Positions 8,584-17,733 of a stretch of DNA of 36,211 nucleotides are shown here, one piece after another. Source of the DNA: Thermacetogenium sp. UBA4966 (GTDB lineage Bacteria; Bacillota; DSM-12270; Thermacetogeniales; Thermacetogeniaceae). The position numbers and the translations under genes are program-made. The stretch is from positions 1 to 36,211 of the forward strand of contig DHAA01000001.1 in NCBI GenBank assembly GCA_002397275.1, read 5' to 3'. Below the pieces are notes generated by a model, which did not search any database, had not been told where the DNA came from, and worked only from the letters and a program-made list of their open reading frames with translations. The first letter of the stretch is position 1, and every line of letters begins with the position of its first letter.

Positions 8584-9552
8584 TTAAATGGCGAGAATCG
8601 CCGCCAATTCCCAGATGCCGCGGTCCAGCTCTCTTTCCCTATCCAACACCGCTTCCAGATCCACAGCGACTATTTCCCTTCCTCTAACACCCACCATCTT
8701 CTTGCATACCCCTTCCCGCAGAAGGTCAACGGCTTTCGCCCCCATGCGGCTGGCCAGCACTCTGTCCAGTGCGGTAGGCGTACCCCCGCGCTGCAAGTGC
8801 CCGAGGATGGTGATGCGCGTCTCCAATCCCGTCCTTCTTCTGATCTCATCGCCAACATCCATAGCGCCGGCCGCGCCCTCGGCAACAATAATGATGCTGT
8901 GCAGCTTCCCTCGATTGATGCCTCTCTGCAGTTTGAAGATCACTTCATCAATATCAGAGGGTATCTCCGGGACGAGAATCGATTCCGCACCCCCGGAAAG
9001 ACCCGCAAAAAGGGCGATATGCCCGGTTTTTCTTCCCATCACTTCGATAATAAAGACACGCTCATGCGAGGTAGCCGTATCCCGTATCTTGTTAACGGCA
9101 TCCACCACATTGTTTAATGCAGTATCGAAACCGATGGAAACATCGGTGCCGGTCAGGTCATTATCGATGGTAGCCGGAATTCCCACAACCGCCAATCCGT
9201 ATTTAGACAGGGACAGGGCGCCGTGCATAGACCCCTCCCCGCCAATAACAATCAAGGCGTCGACGCCATGATCCTGCAGGTTTTTTAGTGCATTCCTTTG
9301 CCCTCGCTCCGTTTTAAACTCTTCACAGCGCGCGGTGCGCAGGATAGTACCCCCCCGCTGAATAATATCGGCTACCGACCCCAAAGTAAACCTGATAAAC
9401 TCATTTTCCATGAGCCCTGAAAACCCGCGCCTGATTCCGTATACATCCAGGCCGTGATAAATTCCCTTCCTTACCACAGCTCTGACCGCGGCATTCATAC
9501 CCGGCGCGTCCCCGCCGCTCGTCAGCACACCGATCCGGTTTACTTGATGCAT
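8584..9552 (-). CDS. pfkA: 6-phosphofructokinase
   Basis: Protein of 322 residues, the usual length of bacterial PfkA, which phosphorylates fructose 6-phosphate in glycolysis. The nucleotide loop LTSGGDAPGMNAAVRAVVR, the catalytic TIDNDLTGTDVSIGFDTALN, the substrate-binding EVMGRKTGHIALFAGL and the signature ILGHLQRGGTPTALDR are all present. One change stands out: the usual GGDGS motif reads GGEGS (Glu at residue 106). The Gly after the acidic residue still argues for ATP rather than pyrophosphate as donor (PPi enzymes have GGDDS). Followed closely by pyk. Confidence 0.95.
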   Translation of the reverse strand: MHQVNRIGVLTSGGDAPGMNAAVRAVVRKGIYHGLDVYGIRRGFSGLMENEFIRFTLGSVADIIQRGGTILRTARCEEFKTERGQRNALKNLQDHGVDALIVIGGEGSMHGALSLSKYGLAVVGIPATIDNDLTGTDVSIGFDTALNNVVDAVNKIRDTATSHERVFIIEVMGRKTGHIALFAGLSGGAESILVPEIPSDIDEVIFKLQRGINRGKLHSIIIVAEGAAGAMDVGDEIRRRTGLETRITILGHLQRGGTPTALDRVLASRMGAKAVDLLREGVCKKMVGVRGREIVAVDLEAVLDRERELDRGIWELAAILAI

Positions 9553-9648
9553 GCTTTCACACCTTTTCCTGATATAAAGATATTTTCCCCCTCGCTACAC
9601 GGACTATCCCCCCGGAATTACTGTTCAGAGGTAGTCTGCCGGTCCGGC

Positions 9649-9660
9649 GGATTCCGCTCG
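9649..9660. repeat. Short dispersed repeat copy (inverted orientation)
   Basis: GGATTCCGCTCG here is the exact reverse complement of CGAGCGGAATCC at 29522-29533, inside the GGATTCC repeat of the peptide region. It lies in the gap upstream of pfkA. Confidence 0.4.
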
Positions 9661-9728
9661 CTCCCTGATTATGTCCCGGCCGGCCCTTGGATATGGCTGA
9701 ATAGTAGCGCAAGCGCCTCAACAAAATA

Positions 9729-9751
9729 CCTGCGGTTCTCTATGCCGCAGG
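9729..9751 (-). terminator. Terminator after the DUF2007 gene
   Basis: CCTGCGG and CCGCAGG form a seven-base GC-rich stem with a nine-base loop. On the minus strand it leads into TATTTTGTTG; on the plus strand into CTTTTGTTT. It lies 30 bases past the DUF2007 stop, so pfkA-pyk may have their own promoter in the 9553-9728 gap, where no clear one was seen. Confidence 0.65.
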
Positions 9752-9780
9752 CTTTTGTTTAAAACAGTTCCCTATTTTGC

Positions 9781-9981
9781 TCATGTCGTTGCGGCGGCGG
9801 AGAGGATTTCATGCGCTTCCTCTGCCTCCAGCTCCGTTACTAGAATTTCTACAGCCCCTCCATTTCCGTTGTGAGGTAGACCAACCGGGCGAAGAGCGAC
9901 CATCAGTCCCTCCGATATCAATTTCTCTTTAAGCAGCTCCGCCCGCGCCAAATTAGGCGCAATGTAAACTACCGTCCACAT
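9781..9981 (-). CDS. DUF2007-like small protein (putative signal-transducing protein)
   Basis: A 66-residue protein beginning MWTVVYIAPNLARAELLKEK and containing LISEGLMVALRP and VEILVTELEAEEAHEILSAA. This pattern (an aromatic start followed by the sequence alternation of a small ferredoxin-like fold) matches the DUF2007 family, whose members are described only as putative signal-transducing proteins. No catalytic residues are visible. A G-rich ribosome site (GGAAGGGGGGAACC) precedes the ATG at slightly long spacing. It lies between mtrB and pfkA on the same strand. The function is unknown. Confidence 0.75.
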   Translation of the reverse strand: MWTVVYIAPNLARAELLKEKLISEGLMVALRPVGLPHNGNGGAVEILVTELEAEEAHEILSAAATT

Positions 9982-10110
9982 GAATTTTGGTTCCCCCCTT
10001 CCAAAATTCTTGCGGTTAATCAGTTCGACCCGCTGTAGAGAGATTCCTTCTTTTTTATCCTGCCGAAAATAACTACCTTAAAAACTAAAGCCGCTCAGTT
10101 ATCTAGATAC

Positions 10111-10136
10111 GGCCCGCTGGATTCCAGCGAAGCGAC
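10111..10136. repeat. Dispersed GGATTCC repeat copy
   Basis: The final 17 bases GATTCCAGCGAAGCGAC (10120-10136) are identical to 29397-29413 in the peptide region, with similar GGCC-rich sequence before them. The copy lies between mtrB and the DUF2007 gene. Confidence 0.6.
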
Positions 10137-10181
10137 CATTATGGAGTTCCGGGTAACGGCATCAGGCGAAGCTGCCGAAAA

Positions 10182-10415
10182 TCACTTTACCTCCGTCTCA
10201 ATGGCGCCGTGCCTAGTATAGATCACGGCGCGGCCGCGCACCTTGATCGCGGATGTGTCTTCGGTAAACTGAGCGATCATCACCTCGCCCCGGTCCAGCT
10301 TCTCCGTATGATGGAATTTTGTGTCCCTTCCCCTGGTAAGCCCAATGATAGTCACACCATTTTCCAGGGCTTTAATGGCGATATACTCAGCCTGCACCGC
10401 GTTACAAACATCCAT
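10182..10415 (-). CDS. mtrB: Tryptophan RNA-binding attenuation protein (TRAP)
   Basis: Protein of 77 residues, essentially full length for TRAP, the 11-subunit ring that binds (G/U)AG repeats in trp leader RNA when loaded with tryptophan. The match to Bacillus MtrB is unmistakable: VTIIGLTRGRDTKFHHTEKL, then GEVMIAQFTEDTSAIKVRGR. The tryptophan-pocket Thr/Gly and the RNA-contacting Lys-Lys-Arg type residues (including the KVRG lysine and arginine) lie in these conserved segments. AAGGAGG sits before the ATG. The location just downstream of dnaE, with no trp gene or mtrA in sight, means its targets must be elsewhere. Confidence 0.96.
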   Translation of the reverse strand: MDVCNAVQAEYIAIKALENGVTIIGLTRGRDTKFHHTEKLDRGEVMIAQFTEDTSAIKVRGRAVIYTRHGAIETEVK

Positions 10416-10470
10416 ATCACAAACCTCCTTCGTAGATCACCGGGACGGGTTCCGGAATCATTTTTTCATC

Positions 10471-13400
10471 TCATGCAGGTTTCTCCTGCAATAATTTAGA
10501 CAAAAATTCTGAATCCTTGTCCAGATAGTAACAGGACCCCGGCCCGCATAATTCTTCAACCAGATAAATAAGCCCCGGCGTCTTATCCACCGCCAAGGAA
10601 GAAGCGGCCTCCACTAAAATCTTGTCATCCACAAAGTATAATAAAACAGGATTGACCCCTTTGTGCTTCGCAAGCAGCCTGCGCAGTTTTTCCAAAACAT
10701 CCGGGGTGACGGCATATGTATTGATCCTGATATAAAGATAATGATCAGGCTCTTCAGGCGCCGCCTCCAGCGGTTTTACCCTATCCCCCAGGATGCGGCA
10801 TGAATCATCCTGTACGCTTAAGCGCCCCTCTACCAAAACCAGGGTATCCTCCCGCAGAAATGAAATCTCAGCCGGGTTATCAGGCGGGAAGAAAATGATA
10901 TCCACACTCCCCCCCTTATCTTCAACCGTAAGGTAGATTACCCCCTTACCGCGTCTGGTGGTACCGCGCCTGCACGACGTGATCATTCCCCCGACCTTGA
11001 CGCGGTCCTTATCCCGATATTTGCTCAGCTCTGTAATATTATTCTTTGTTTTCCGCGACAACAGTTCCTCATAGCCGTCCAGCGGGTGGCCGCTGACATA
11101 GAAACCAAGGGTCTCTTTCTCCTGGGCAAGAAGTTCCCGCGGCGAATATTCCTCAATCGCCGGCAGATTCTGCCGAACCTGCTGCTGCAGCGGTTCTTCT
11201 ATAACATTAAATAATGATACCTGCCCTGTTAACTGAGATTCTCTATCCCTTTTGTCCGCCTGAGAGTTTTCTATGCATTCATCGAGCACAGCTATCAACT
11301 GAGAGCGGAACGCCTTCAGCGAATCGAATGCTCCGCACAGGATCAGGCTTTCTACAACTCGTTTATTGACCTGGCGCAGATCAACCCGCCGGCAAAAATC
11401 ATCCAAGGAGATGAAAGCTCCCCCTTCTTTGCGGGCGGCTATAATCGCCTGAACGGCCCCCTCGCCTACATTCTTGACAGCGGCAAGGCCGAACCTGATC
11501 TGCCTGTCTCCCACCGCAGTGAAGTTCTCCAGAGACTCGTTCACATCCGGAGGCAGAATCTGGATTTTCAACCTGCGGCATTCATGTATATAATAAGAAA
11601 CCTTATCCGAATTGCTGCGGAAGCTGGTCAGCATAGCAGCCATGAAGGCTACCGGGTAGTGCGCCTTTAAGTAGGCGGTCTGGTAAGCGATCAAGGCGTA
11701 AGCTGCAGAATGGCTTTTGTTGAAACCATACCCGGCGAAGTGCTCCATCAGTTCAAAGATCTCCGCTGCTTTGCGGGGACTCACATTGTGTTCACTGGCG
11801 CCCTTGAGAAAATCTTCTCTTGCCGCGGCCAGCACCTCCGGTTTCTTCTTCCCCATCGCCCTGCGCAGGGAATCCGCCTCTGCCATAGAGAACCCGGCCA
11901 AATCGCTGGAAATCTGCATTACCTGCTCCTGATAAAGGATTACCCCGTAGGTTTCTTTTAAAATGGGCTCTAGAGCCGGGTGGGGATACTTTATATCGGT
12001 TTGCCCGTTTTTTCGGCTGATGAAGTCGTCAACCATTCCGCTCCCCAAGGGTCCGGGACGATAAAGCGCCACCAAAGGGAGGAGGTCTTCAAACCGCCGC
12101 GGTTTCATATTTTTCAGAATATGGCGCATACCCGTGCTTTCCAGTTGGAACACAGCGCAGGATTCCCCGGAAGCCAATAAATCATATGTTTCTTTATCAT
12201 CCAGAGGAAAGAGATCCGGATCAAGTTTTTTCTGATAACGGGCTTCAATAATCCGCAGGGCGTCGCCGATCACGGTAAGCGTGCGCAGCCCCAGGAAATC
12301 CATTTTCAAGAGTCCGATCTCCTCTACGGTCTCCTTAGGAAACTGTGTGATCACAGCGTCCCCGTTCTTCTGAAGAGGCACAAAGTCGGTCAAGGGCTTA
12401 CTGGAAATAACGATCCCCGCGGCATGTGTCGAAGCATGCCGCGGCATTCCTTCAATGCCGCGAGCAAGATCAAGGAGATGCTTCACCTCCGGGTCGCTGT
12501 CATAAAGATGCTTGAGCTCCGAGGTCTCAATCGCCTTCTCCAACGTCACCCCCAGCTCTTCCGGGACAAGCTTGGCGATCCGATCGACCTCAGACAAAGG
12601 CAGGTCCAAAACCCGTCCCACATCCCTTATCGCTTGCCGGGCCATCATGGTCCCAAAGGTGATAATCTGCGCCACATGGTCCTCACCGTATTTGGAGACC
12701 ACATACTCGATCACTTCGTCCCGGCGCTCATAACAGAAATCGATATCAATATCAGGCATGCTGACGCGAGCAGGGTTAAGAAAACGCTCGAAAAGAAGCC
12801 CATAATCTAAAGGGTTAAGATTAGTGATCCCGAGGGAGTAGGCGACCAGCGAGCCCGCCGCGGAGCCGCGTCCGGGTCCCACCGGAATCCCCCGGCTGCG
12901 CGCCCAATTAACGAAATCCTGTACGATCAGAAAGTAACCGGAGAATCCCATCTGCCGGATAACACTCAGTTCATGAGCGAGCCGCTCCTCGGCCTCCCGA
13001 GGCGCCCCATCCGCATACCGTTTACGGATCCCTTCCTCGCAGAGCTGATGCAGGTAGGAATCCAGGTCATAACCGGCAGGCGCCTGGAATTCCGGGAGAT
13101 GCATTTGAGTAAAATCAAACTCTACCTGACAGCGTTCGGCAATCTCCGCAGTCCTTTTCAAGGCGTCCTGGTCATCAGGGAAAAGAGAGGCCATCTCCTG
13201 CGCAGACTTCAGATAATACTCCTGCCCGGTAAAACGCAGACGGTTTTCGTCCCGCAGGGTCTTTCCTGTCTGAATGCAGAGCAGGACATCATGGATGGAG
13301 GCGTTTTCACGGCGCAGATAATGGGAGTCGTTGGTAACGACAAGGGGTATCCCCGTTTCCTCTGAGAGCCTGTGCAATCCCTCGTTGACCGTCCGCTGTT

Positions 13401-13947
13401 CAGGCAGATGATTGTCCATCATCTCCAGAAAATAATTGTCCTTGCCAAAGATCTCCTTATACTCAAAAGCCGTATCCCTGGCTTTTTCATACTTGCCATC
13501 AACAATCAGCCTGGGTATTTCACCGGCCAGGCAGGCGCTCAAAGCTATGATCCCCTTATTATGCTGCCTTAAAAGGTCTTTATCTGCTCTGGGCTTGTAG
13601 TAGAAACCCTCCAGTGAAGCGGCGGACACAATGGAAAGCAAATTCCTGTATCCCACTTCATTTTCAGCCAGCAGCACAAGGTGATGGAAAGAACTGTCGA
13701 TGTGAGCCTCTTTATCAAAACGGGTGCGCGGCGCCATATAAACCTCACAGCCCAGCACAGGGTTAATACCCGCTTTTTTCGCCAGTTTATAGAAATCGAC
13801 GGCGCCGTACATGACGCCGTGATCGGTAAGGGCGAGCGCAGGCATCTCCAACTCAGCCGCCCTCCGCACCAGGTCCTGCAGCCGGGAAGCCCCGTCCAAC
13901 AGGCTGTATTCACTGTGTACATGCAGGTGTACAAAATCCGCGGTCAT
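10471..13947 (-). CDS. dnaE: DNA polymerase III alpha subunit (DnaE type)
   Basis: Replicative polymerase subunit of 1158 residues. In order: an N-terminal PHP domain (FVHLHVHSEYSLLDGASRL, ALALTDHGVMYGAVDFYKLA), the polymerase core with the metal-binding aspartates in RVSMPDIDIDFCYERRDEVI and GPGRGSAAGSLVAYSLGITN, a helix-hairpin-helix region (VDLRQVNKRVVESLILCGAF) and a C-terminal OB fold (RVKVGGMITSCRRGTTRRG). The PHP histidines look intact. The ATG starting MTADFVHLH is preferred over an upstream in-frame TTG because GGAG sits nine bases before it. Firmicutes usually also have PolC, not seen here. The dnaE-pfkA-pyk order is common in clostridia; here mtrB and a DUF2007 gene lie between. 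Confidence 0.97.
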   Translation of the reverse strand: MTADFVHLHVHSEYSLLDGASRLQDLVRRAAELEMPALALTDHGVMYGAVDFYKLAKKAGINPVLGCEVYMAPRTRFDKEAHIDSSFHHLVLLAENEVGYRNLLSIVSAASLEGFYYKPRADKDLLRQHNKGIIALSACLAGEIPRLIVDGKYEKARDTAFEYKEIFGKDNYFLEMMDNHLPEQRTVNEGLHRLSEETGIPLVVTNDSHYLRRENASIHDVLLCIQTGKTLRDENRLRFTGQEYYLKSAQEMASLFPDDQDALKRTAEIAERCQVEFDFTQMHLPEFQAPAGYDLDSYLHQLCEEGIRKRYADGAPREAEERLAHELSVIRQMGFSGYFLIVQDFVNWARSRGIPVGPGRGSAAGSLVAYSLGITNLNPLDYGLLFERFLNPARVSMPDIDIDFCYERRDEVIEYVVSKYGEDHVAQIITFGTMMARQAIRDVGRVLDLPLSEVDRIAKLVPEELGVTLEKAIETSELKHLYDSDPEVKHLLDLARGIEGMPRHASTHAAGIVISSKPLTDFVPLQKNGDAVITQFPKETVEEIGLLKMDFLGLRTLTVIGDALRIIEARYQKKLDPDLFPLDDKETYDLLASGESCAVFQLESTGMRHILKNMKPRRFEDLLPLVALYRPGPLGSGMVDDFISRKNGQTDIKYPHPALEPILKETYGVILYQEQVMQISSDLAGFSMAEADSLRRAMGKKKPEVLAAAREDFLKGASEHNVSPRKAAEIFELMEHFAGYGFNKSHSAAYALIAYQTAYLKAHYPVAFMAAMLTSFRSNSDKVSYYIHECRRLKIQILPPDVNESLENFTAVGDRQIRFGLAAVKNVGEGAVQAIIAARKEGGAFISLDDFCRRVDLRQVNKRVVESLILCGAFDSLKAFRSQLIAVLDECIENSQADKRDRESQLTGQVSLFNVIEEPLQQQVRQNLPAIEEYSPRELLAQEKETLGFYVSGHPLDGYEELLSRKTKNNITELSKYRDKDRVKVGGMITSCRRGTTRRGKGVIYLTVEDKGGSVDIIFFPPDNPAEISFLREDTLVLVEGRLSVQDDSCRILGDRVKPLEAAPEEPDHYLYIRINTYAVTPDVLEKLRRLLAKHKGVNPVLLYFVDDKILVEAASSLAVDKTPGLIYLVEELCGPGSCYYLDKDSEFLSKLLQEKPA

Positions 13948-14169
13948 CTTCAATCACTCCATTTATTACCAATACCGCCTGTTTTTTAATCATCAATTTA
14001 AACAGTGAGAGGTTTATTTCCTCTTTTCTGATCCAGGTACCGGTTGCGAAAGTATAAAACAATTGAATTGCTCAATCTCGGACTTATTATACTACCTTGC
14101 CGCGCAGAAATAAACTCAGCGGGGAATCTCTATTTCCACCATATCAGGGTCAGCGGTCTCCCCATAGCG

Positions 14170-14197
14170 CAAAATGCACCCGAACGAGTGCATTTTG
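14170..14197 (-). terminator. Terminator after the distal MFS transporter gene
   Basis: A ten-base perfect stem (CAAAATGCAC with GTGCATTTTG) and an eight-base loop, 42 bases beyond the transporter stop. The T-rich arm gives a weak T tract. The rest of the 13948-14238 gap shows no gene; it should hold the dnaE promoter, which I could not place with confidence. Confidence 0.7.
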
Positions 14198-14238
14198 TTC
14201 AAACTAAAATATTTTAATTTGAGAGGCGGCTAAGCTGT

Positions 14239-15486
14239 TTAGAGAGGGGCTTTGGCGCCCTCCTTTTCCCTATCCAGCTTCAGCTTGGCGTCGATCGACG
14301 TAGGCATTTCCGGCAGCAGCAGCACCGTCAGACCCGCCAGCAAAGCGCAGATACCGCAGCCCACATAGATGCCGAAATAGAGTCTGCCCGGCAATACGGC
14401 CTGGCAGATAGGAGCGATGATATAGCCGGCCACGATCCAGGCGCCCACATTCTGAAACGTGCTCTGAATGCCCCCTACCGCACCCAGGTTCTTGGGATTG
14501 ATCTTAGGCAAAAGCGCGGGTATGGTCTTGCCCATAGCCAGCATGCCGCCGAGGAACAGCCCCATGAAGAAGAACAGAATCACCGTGGGGATACCGAAGG
14601 GAACAAGAAAGATCAGGCACAAGACGATGCACTGGGCGATGCAGAAGAGCAGCATTACCGGACGCAGCTTCCTGAACCTGGCGAAAAAAGCGGGCATAAA
14701 AATAGAGCCGATAGCCACAAACACCGCCGAAGAAGCAGAAATAGTGGAAGCAATCGCTATATTGCCCGAACTGTAGTCGGCCAGAGCGGCGTTCATATAG
14801 GTCTGGGCAGTGGTAGAGCAGCCGAAGATGAAGAAGATCATCACCGAGATCAGCCATACGTTCTTGTCCTTCATCACCGCTTTTATTTGCTGCATGATCG
14901 GGGCTTCTTCACTTCTTTCACCCTCTGGATGGGTACGGAAAAAGAGCACCCAGATGACGAGGCTGGCAATGGCGGCGTAGGCACAGGCCATGAAAGCCGC
15001 GGCGGAATTGGCAAAGCTGGGTCCGATTTTCAGCGCCACGCCGGCGCCCAGAGAAGCGCCGCAGACATAGACGCCCATCGCGGAACCCATCGCCCGGCCG
15101 GGAAACCAGAGGCGTATAACCTTGGTAGAGTTTGAATTTAGCGTGGCCAGGGCAAACCCCATCACCAGGCTGGATATGCTAAGGGCAACGAAACCCGCGG
15201 CATAAACCCGCCAGAAGGCGCCGGCAATAAAGACGAGCAGACCGATGATCATCAGCTTCCTGGCGCCGTAGCGGTCACCCAGGGAGCCGCAGGGGATACC
15301 GAAAAGCACACCTGCCAGAAAGGGCACATTACAGACGATACCGAACTGCGCCGGGGTGAAACCATATTCAGGCATAATTATTGTCGCGATACCGGGAGTA
15401 ATAATAACTGCGAACTGTAAAATACTTACGACTACAAATAATACGGCCAATATCAGCCAACGATTTGGGTATAGTCTCTCCTCCAT
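14239..15486 (-). CDS. MFS transporter (12-helix, substrate unknown)
   Basis: Integral membrane protein of 415 residues with about 12 hydrophobic segments and the major facilitator motif A between helices 2 and 3 (CGSLGDRYGARKLMIIG). The pattern resembles the CynX/NimT and NarK-like MFS branches that carry small anions or organic acids; the substrate cannot be read from sequence. The loop after helix 6 is charged (HPEGERSEEAP), as usual. An AGGAG site precedes the ATG. It is the last gene of the ferredoxin/AOR group, separated from the SDR gene by a strong terminator, so it may be expressed partly on its own. It differs in sequence from the other MFS gene in the group. Confidence 0.88.
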   Translation of the reverse strand: MEERLYPNRWLILAVLFVVVSILQFAVIITPGIATIIMPEYGFTPAQFGIVCNVPFLAGVLFGIPCGSLGDRYGARKLMIIGLLVFIAGAFWRVYAAGFVALSISSLVMGFALATLNSNSTKVIRLWFPGRAMGSAMGVYVCGASLGAGVALKIGPSFANSAAAFMACAYAAIASLVIWVLFFRTHPEGERSEEAPIMQQIKAVMKDKNVWLISVMIFFIFGCSTTAQTYMNAALADYSSGNIAIASTISASSAVFVAIGSIFMPAFFARFRKLRPVMLLFCIAQCIVLCLIFLVPFGIPTVILFFFMGLFLGGMLAMGKTIPALLPKINPKNLGAVGGIQSTFQNVGAWIVAGYIIAPICQAVLPGRLYFGIYVGCGICALLAGLTVLLLPEMPTSIDAKLKLDREKEGAKAPL

Positions 15487-15605
15487 AGTTCTTCTCCTTT
15501 CTATAGAGCAGCAAGATAATAGAGCAGTAACCCTGATTCAGAAATCAGTTCCAAGTTCTCCGCGACAAATAAATACATATGGAATCGACAGCACCCTCGA
15601 AAATT

Positions 15606-15631
15606 GGGTCCGGCCCTGCAGGGCCGGACCC
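15606..15631 (-). terminator. Strong terminator after the SDR gene (26-base perfect palindrome)
   Basis: A perfect GC-rich palindrome with an 11-bp stem closing on TGCA, followed on the minus strand by AATTTT. It lies 16 bases beyond the SDR stop, between the SDR gene and the last MFS gene. Confidence 0.75.
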
Positions 15632-15646
15632 TGACAATTTATTCAA

Positions 15647-16411
15647 TTAGCCCATCATGCAGGCGCCGCCGTCGATGACGAAGTGCGCGCCTGTAACCCA
15701 GGAAGCCTCGTCGGAGCACAGATAAACCGCGGCATAGGCGATATCCTCCGGCTCGCCCAAACGACCGATAGAGCAGACATTCTTGCACATCTCGGCGATA
15801 ATCTCCGGGCTGTTCTTAACTTCCTGCGGAGTCATATTCGTATTGACCGGGCCGGGGCAGATCACGTTGAGGCGCACTCCCTGAGGAGAGAACTCACGGC
15901 TCAGATTGCGTGTCATCAGGTCTGCCGCGGCCTTGAAGGCGCCATAATAATAGGCGTTTGACTCCGGCTTGATGGATGAGATGGAGGCGATATTCAGCAC
16001 CGAGCACTGCTGGGGATTAGACGCCATCAACGGCAGGAAAGCCTGCATAGTCCAGCAATAAGCACGGAAATTCGTTTCGCTGATTTTGTCATAATCCGCA
16101 TCGGTATGCTCCATGAAGGGCTCATGCACCAATACGCCGGCGGCGTTGACGAGGGTGGATGGGGCGCCGTAGGTGTCCAGCGTTACCTTCTTCAGGTTTT
16201 CTATGTCTTCTTTCTTGCGGACATTGGTGGGAACAAAGACGCCCTCCCCGCCTTTCGCCTTGATGCCGTCCATGGTCTTGCGGCCTTCTTCCGCGTCGAA
16301 ATCCGCGCCCACTACCTTTGCTCCCTCCGCGGCGAACATCTCGGCGATAGCCTTGCCGATGCCTGAGGCCACGCCGGTCACAACAGCGATCTTACCTTTC
16401 ATTCTGTCCAT
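15647..16411 (-). CDS. Short-chain dehydrogenase/reductase
   Basis: NAD(P)-dependent oxidoreductase of 254 residues of the classical SDR family. The Rossmann glycine motif is VVTGVASGIGKAIAE, the adenine-ring contact is VNAAGVL, the catalytic Ser is in NIASISSIKP, and the catalytic Tyr and Lys are the YxxxK of YYGAFKAAADL. The acidic residue after beta-strand 2 (VVGADFDAEEG) favours NAD over NADP. It would interconvert an alcohol and a ketone or aldehyde. AAGGAGG precedes the ATG at eight bases; an in-frame TTG one codon earlier is not needed. Position between two transporters and next to an aldehyde oxidoreductase-like enzyme suggests a role in the same substrate pathway. Confidence 0.93.
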   Translation of the reverse strand: MDRMKGKIAVVTGVASGIGKAIAEMFAAEGAKVVGADFDAEEGRKTMDGIKAKGGEGVFVPTNVRKKEDIENLKKVTLDTYGAPSTLVNAAGVLVHEPFMEHTDADYDKISETNFRAYCWTMQAFLPLMASNPQQCSVLNIASISSIKPESNAYYYGAFKAAADLMTRNLSREFSPQGVRLNVICPGPVNTNMTPQEVKNSPEIIAEMCKNVCSIGRLGEPEDIAYAAVYLCSDEASWVTGAHFVIDGGACMMG

Positions 16412-16469
16412 CAAAAAGACCTCCTTATTGTTATTATGCTTCGATTGCCCATCAAAAATAAACAGGCGG

Positions 16470-17687
16470 CTATTTTCCGGCAGACGCCTGCGCTTTAGCC
16501 CGGGCTAATTTACCCCTGGGACCAAGTTCAGGAGTGAGCATGCCGCCCAGGATGCCGATAATGATCAGGATAACCGCGGCGAAGGTCCATACGCCCATAT
16601 AATTGGTACCAAAAATAGCAGCGGCGATGGTAGGCAGGATAAAACCGATCAGGCCGACAGCGGTCTGGTTCATGCCGCCGGCGGCGCCGATGTTCTCCGG
16701 CCCGAATTCATCAGTAACCGGGATCAAGGCGATACGGCCCATATTCACACCGATGGAACCGGCCACCACAAAAGCGGCGATGCCGATCATGACGTAGGTA
16801 ATGGCGCCTGTGGGCAGCCAGTAAGCTATGTAGTAAAGGATAGCGCCTCCGAAGCAAATGATAATGTACGGTATATTATAGCGACCAACCTTGGAGACCA
16901 CGAAACCGGCAACCAAACCGCCGATCAGCAGGCAGAAGTTCATGATGGTGGCGATAACGCTGGCCGCGGCGGGTTCCATACCCTTGCCGATGAAGGCGGT
17001 GACCGCGTAGCTGTTCAACAGGATGGCAGCGCCTACGGAAAGGCCGCCGCAGAGCATAACCTTCCACATGGTCTTGCTCTTGAGAACAGCTTTCAGATCA
17101 GTCTGGGGAGCAGCGAGAGCGTTCTCCGCCTGCGGCGGCTCCTTGACGAAGATAATCCACAAGATAAGCATCACGGCGTAACCGGCGGCGATAAAAGCCA
17201 GAGCGCCCTTGGTGGTGGCGAACATCGGTCCCAAAGCAAAGGCCAGCGTAGTGCCCAGGCCGGCGCCTGAACTATAGACGCCGATTGCCGCTCCCATCTC
17301 GCCCGCGGAAAAATAGGGGGCGAACAGTTTAGGAGCGATAATGTTGATGGGCAGGAAGAAAGTACAGCCCAGAAAAGTAAGGATGAACAAGATGGTATAG
17401 TCGGGGGAGAAGACACGCAACACACCCGCCGCGGTCGCCAGAGCAAACAGGATGATCGGAACCCTGCGCACACCTTTCTTATCGATCAGATTGCCCATCC
17501 ATATGGCGAAGAAAAACGCCGGAAGATTGCTGACCCCGGAAATAGCGGATAATTGCGCCTGGCTCATATGGAATACTTTCATCACATCGACGGCCCGTGC
17601 GGCATAGATAACATTGGTAAATCCGGAGAAGCACAGGCCCAAAGCCATAATGAAGACAAGAACATACCTGACGGGATTTTTTTGCAT
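16470..17687 (-). CDS. MFS transporter (12-helix, substrate unknown)
   Basis: Membrane protein of 405 residues with about 12 predicted helices. It starts MQKNPVRYVLVFIMALGLCF, and a motif A-like loop follows helix 2 (WMGNLIDKKGVRRVPIILF). It is of the same broad MFS branch as the other transporter in the cluster but clearly a separate gene. It lies 46 bases after the AOR-family gene and 58 before the SDR gene, in one probable operon. Pairs of related MFS transporters flanking a dehydrogenase could import a substrate and export a product, but that is inference. The ribosome site is weak (AGAGAG). Confidence 0.88.
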   Translation of the reverse strand: MQKNPVRYVLVFIMALGLCFSGFTNVIYAARAVDVMKVFHMSQAQLSAISGVSNLPAFFFAIWMGNLIDKKGVRRVPIILFALATAAGVLRVFSPDYTILFILTFLGCTFFLPINIIAPKLFAPYFSAGEMGAAIGVYSSGAGLGTTLAFALGPMFATTKGALAFIAAGYAVMLILWIIFVKEPPQAENALAAPQTDLKAVLKSKTMWKVMLCGGLSVGAAILLNSYAVTAFIGKGMEPAAASVIATIMNFCLLIGGLVAGFVVSKVGRYNIPYIIICFGGAILYYIAYWLPTGAITYVMIGIAAFVVAGSIGVNMGRIALIPVTDEFGPENIGAAGGMNQTAVGLIGFILPTIAAAIFGTNYMGVWTFAAVILIIIGILGGMLTPELGPRGKLARAKAQASAGK

Positions 17688-17733
17688 TGCTCACACTCTC
17701 TTTCCTAATATTTATTTATGTGGACGGGCTGCA

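Noticed and set aside
10474..10490. TGCAGG/CCTGCA hairpin at the end of dnaE as a terminator
   Set aside because: No T run follows on the minus strand and the stem lies within the last codons.
15606..15631. Perfect palindrome as a possible attachment site or mobile element end
   Set aside because: Position just after the SDR stop and the T-rich tail fit a terminator better.
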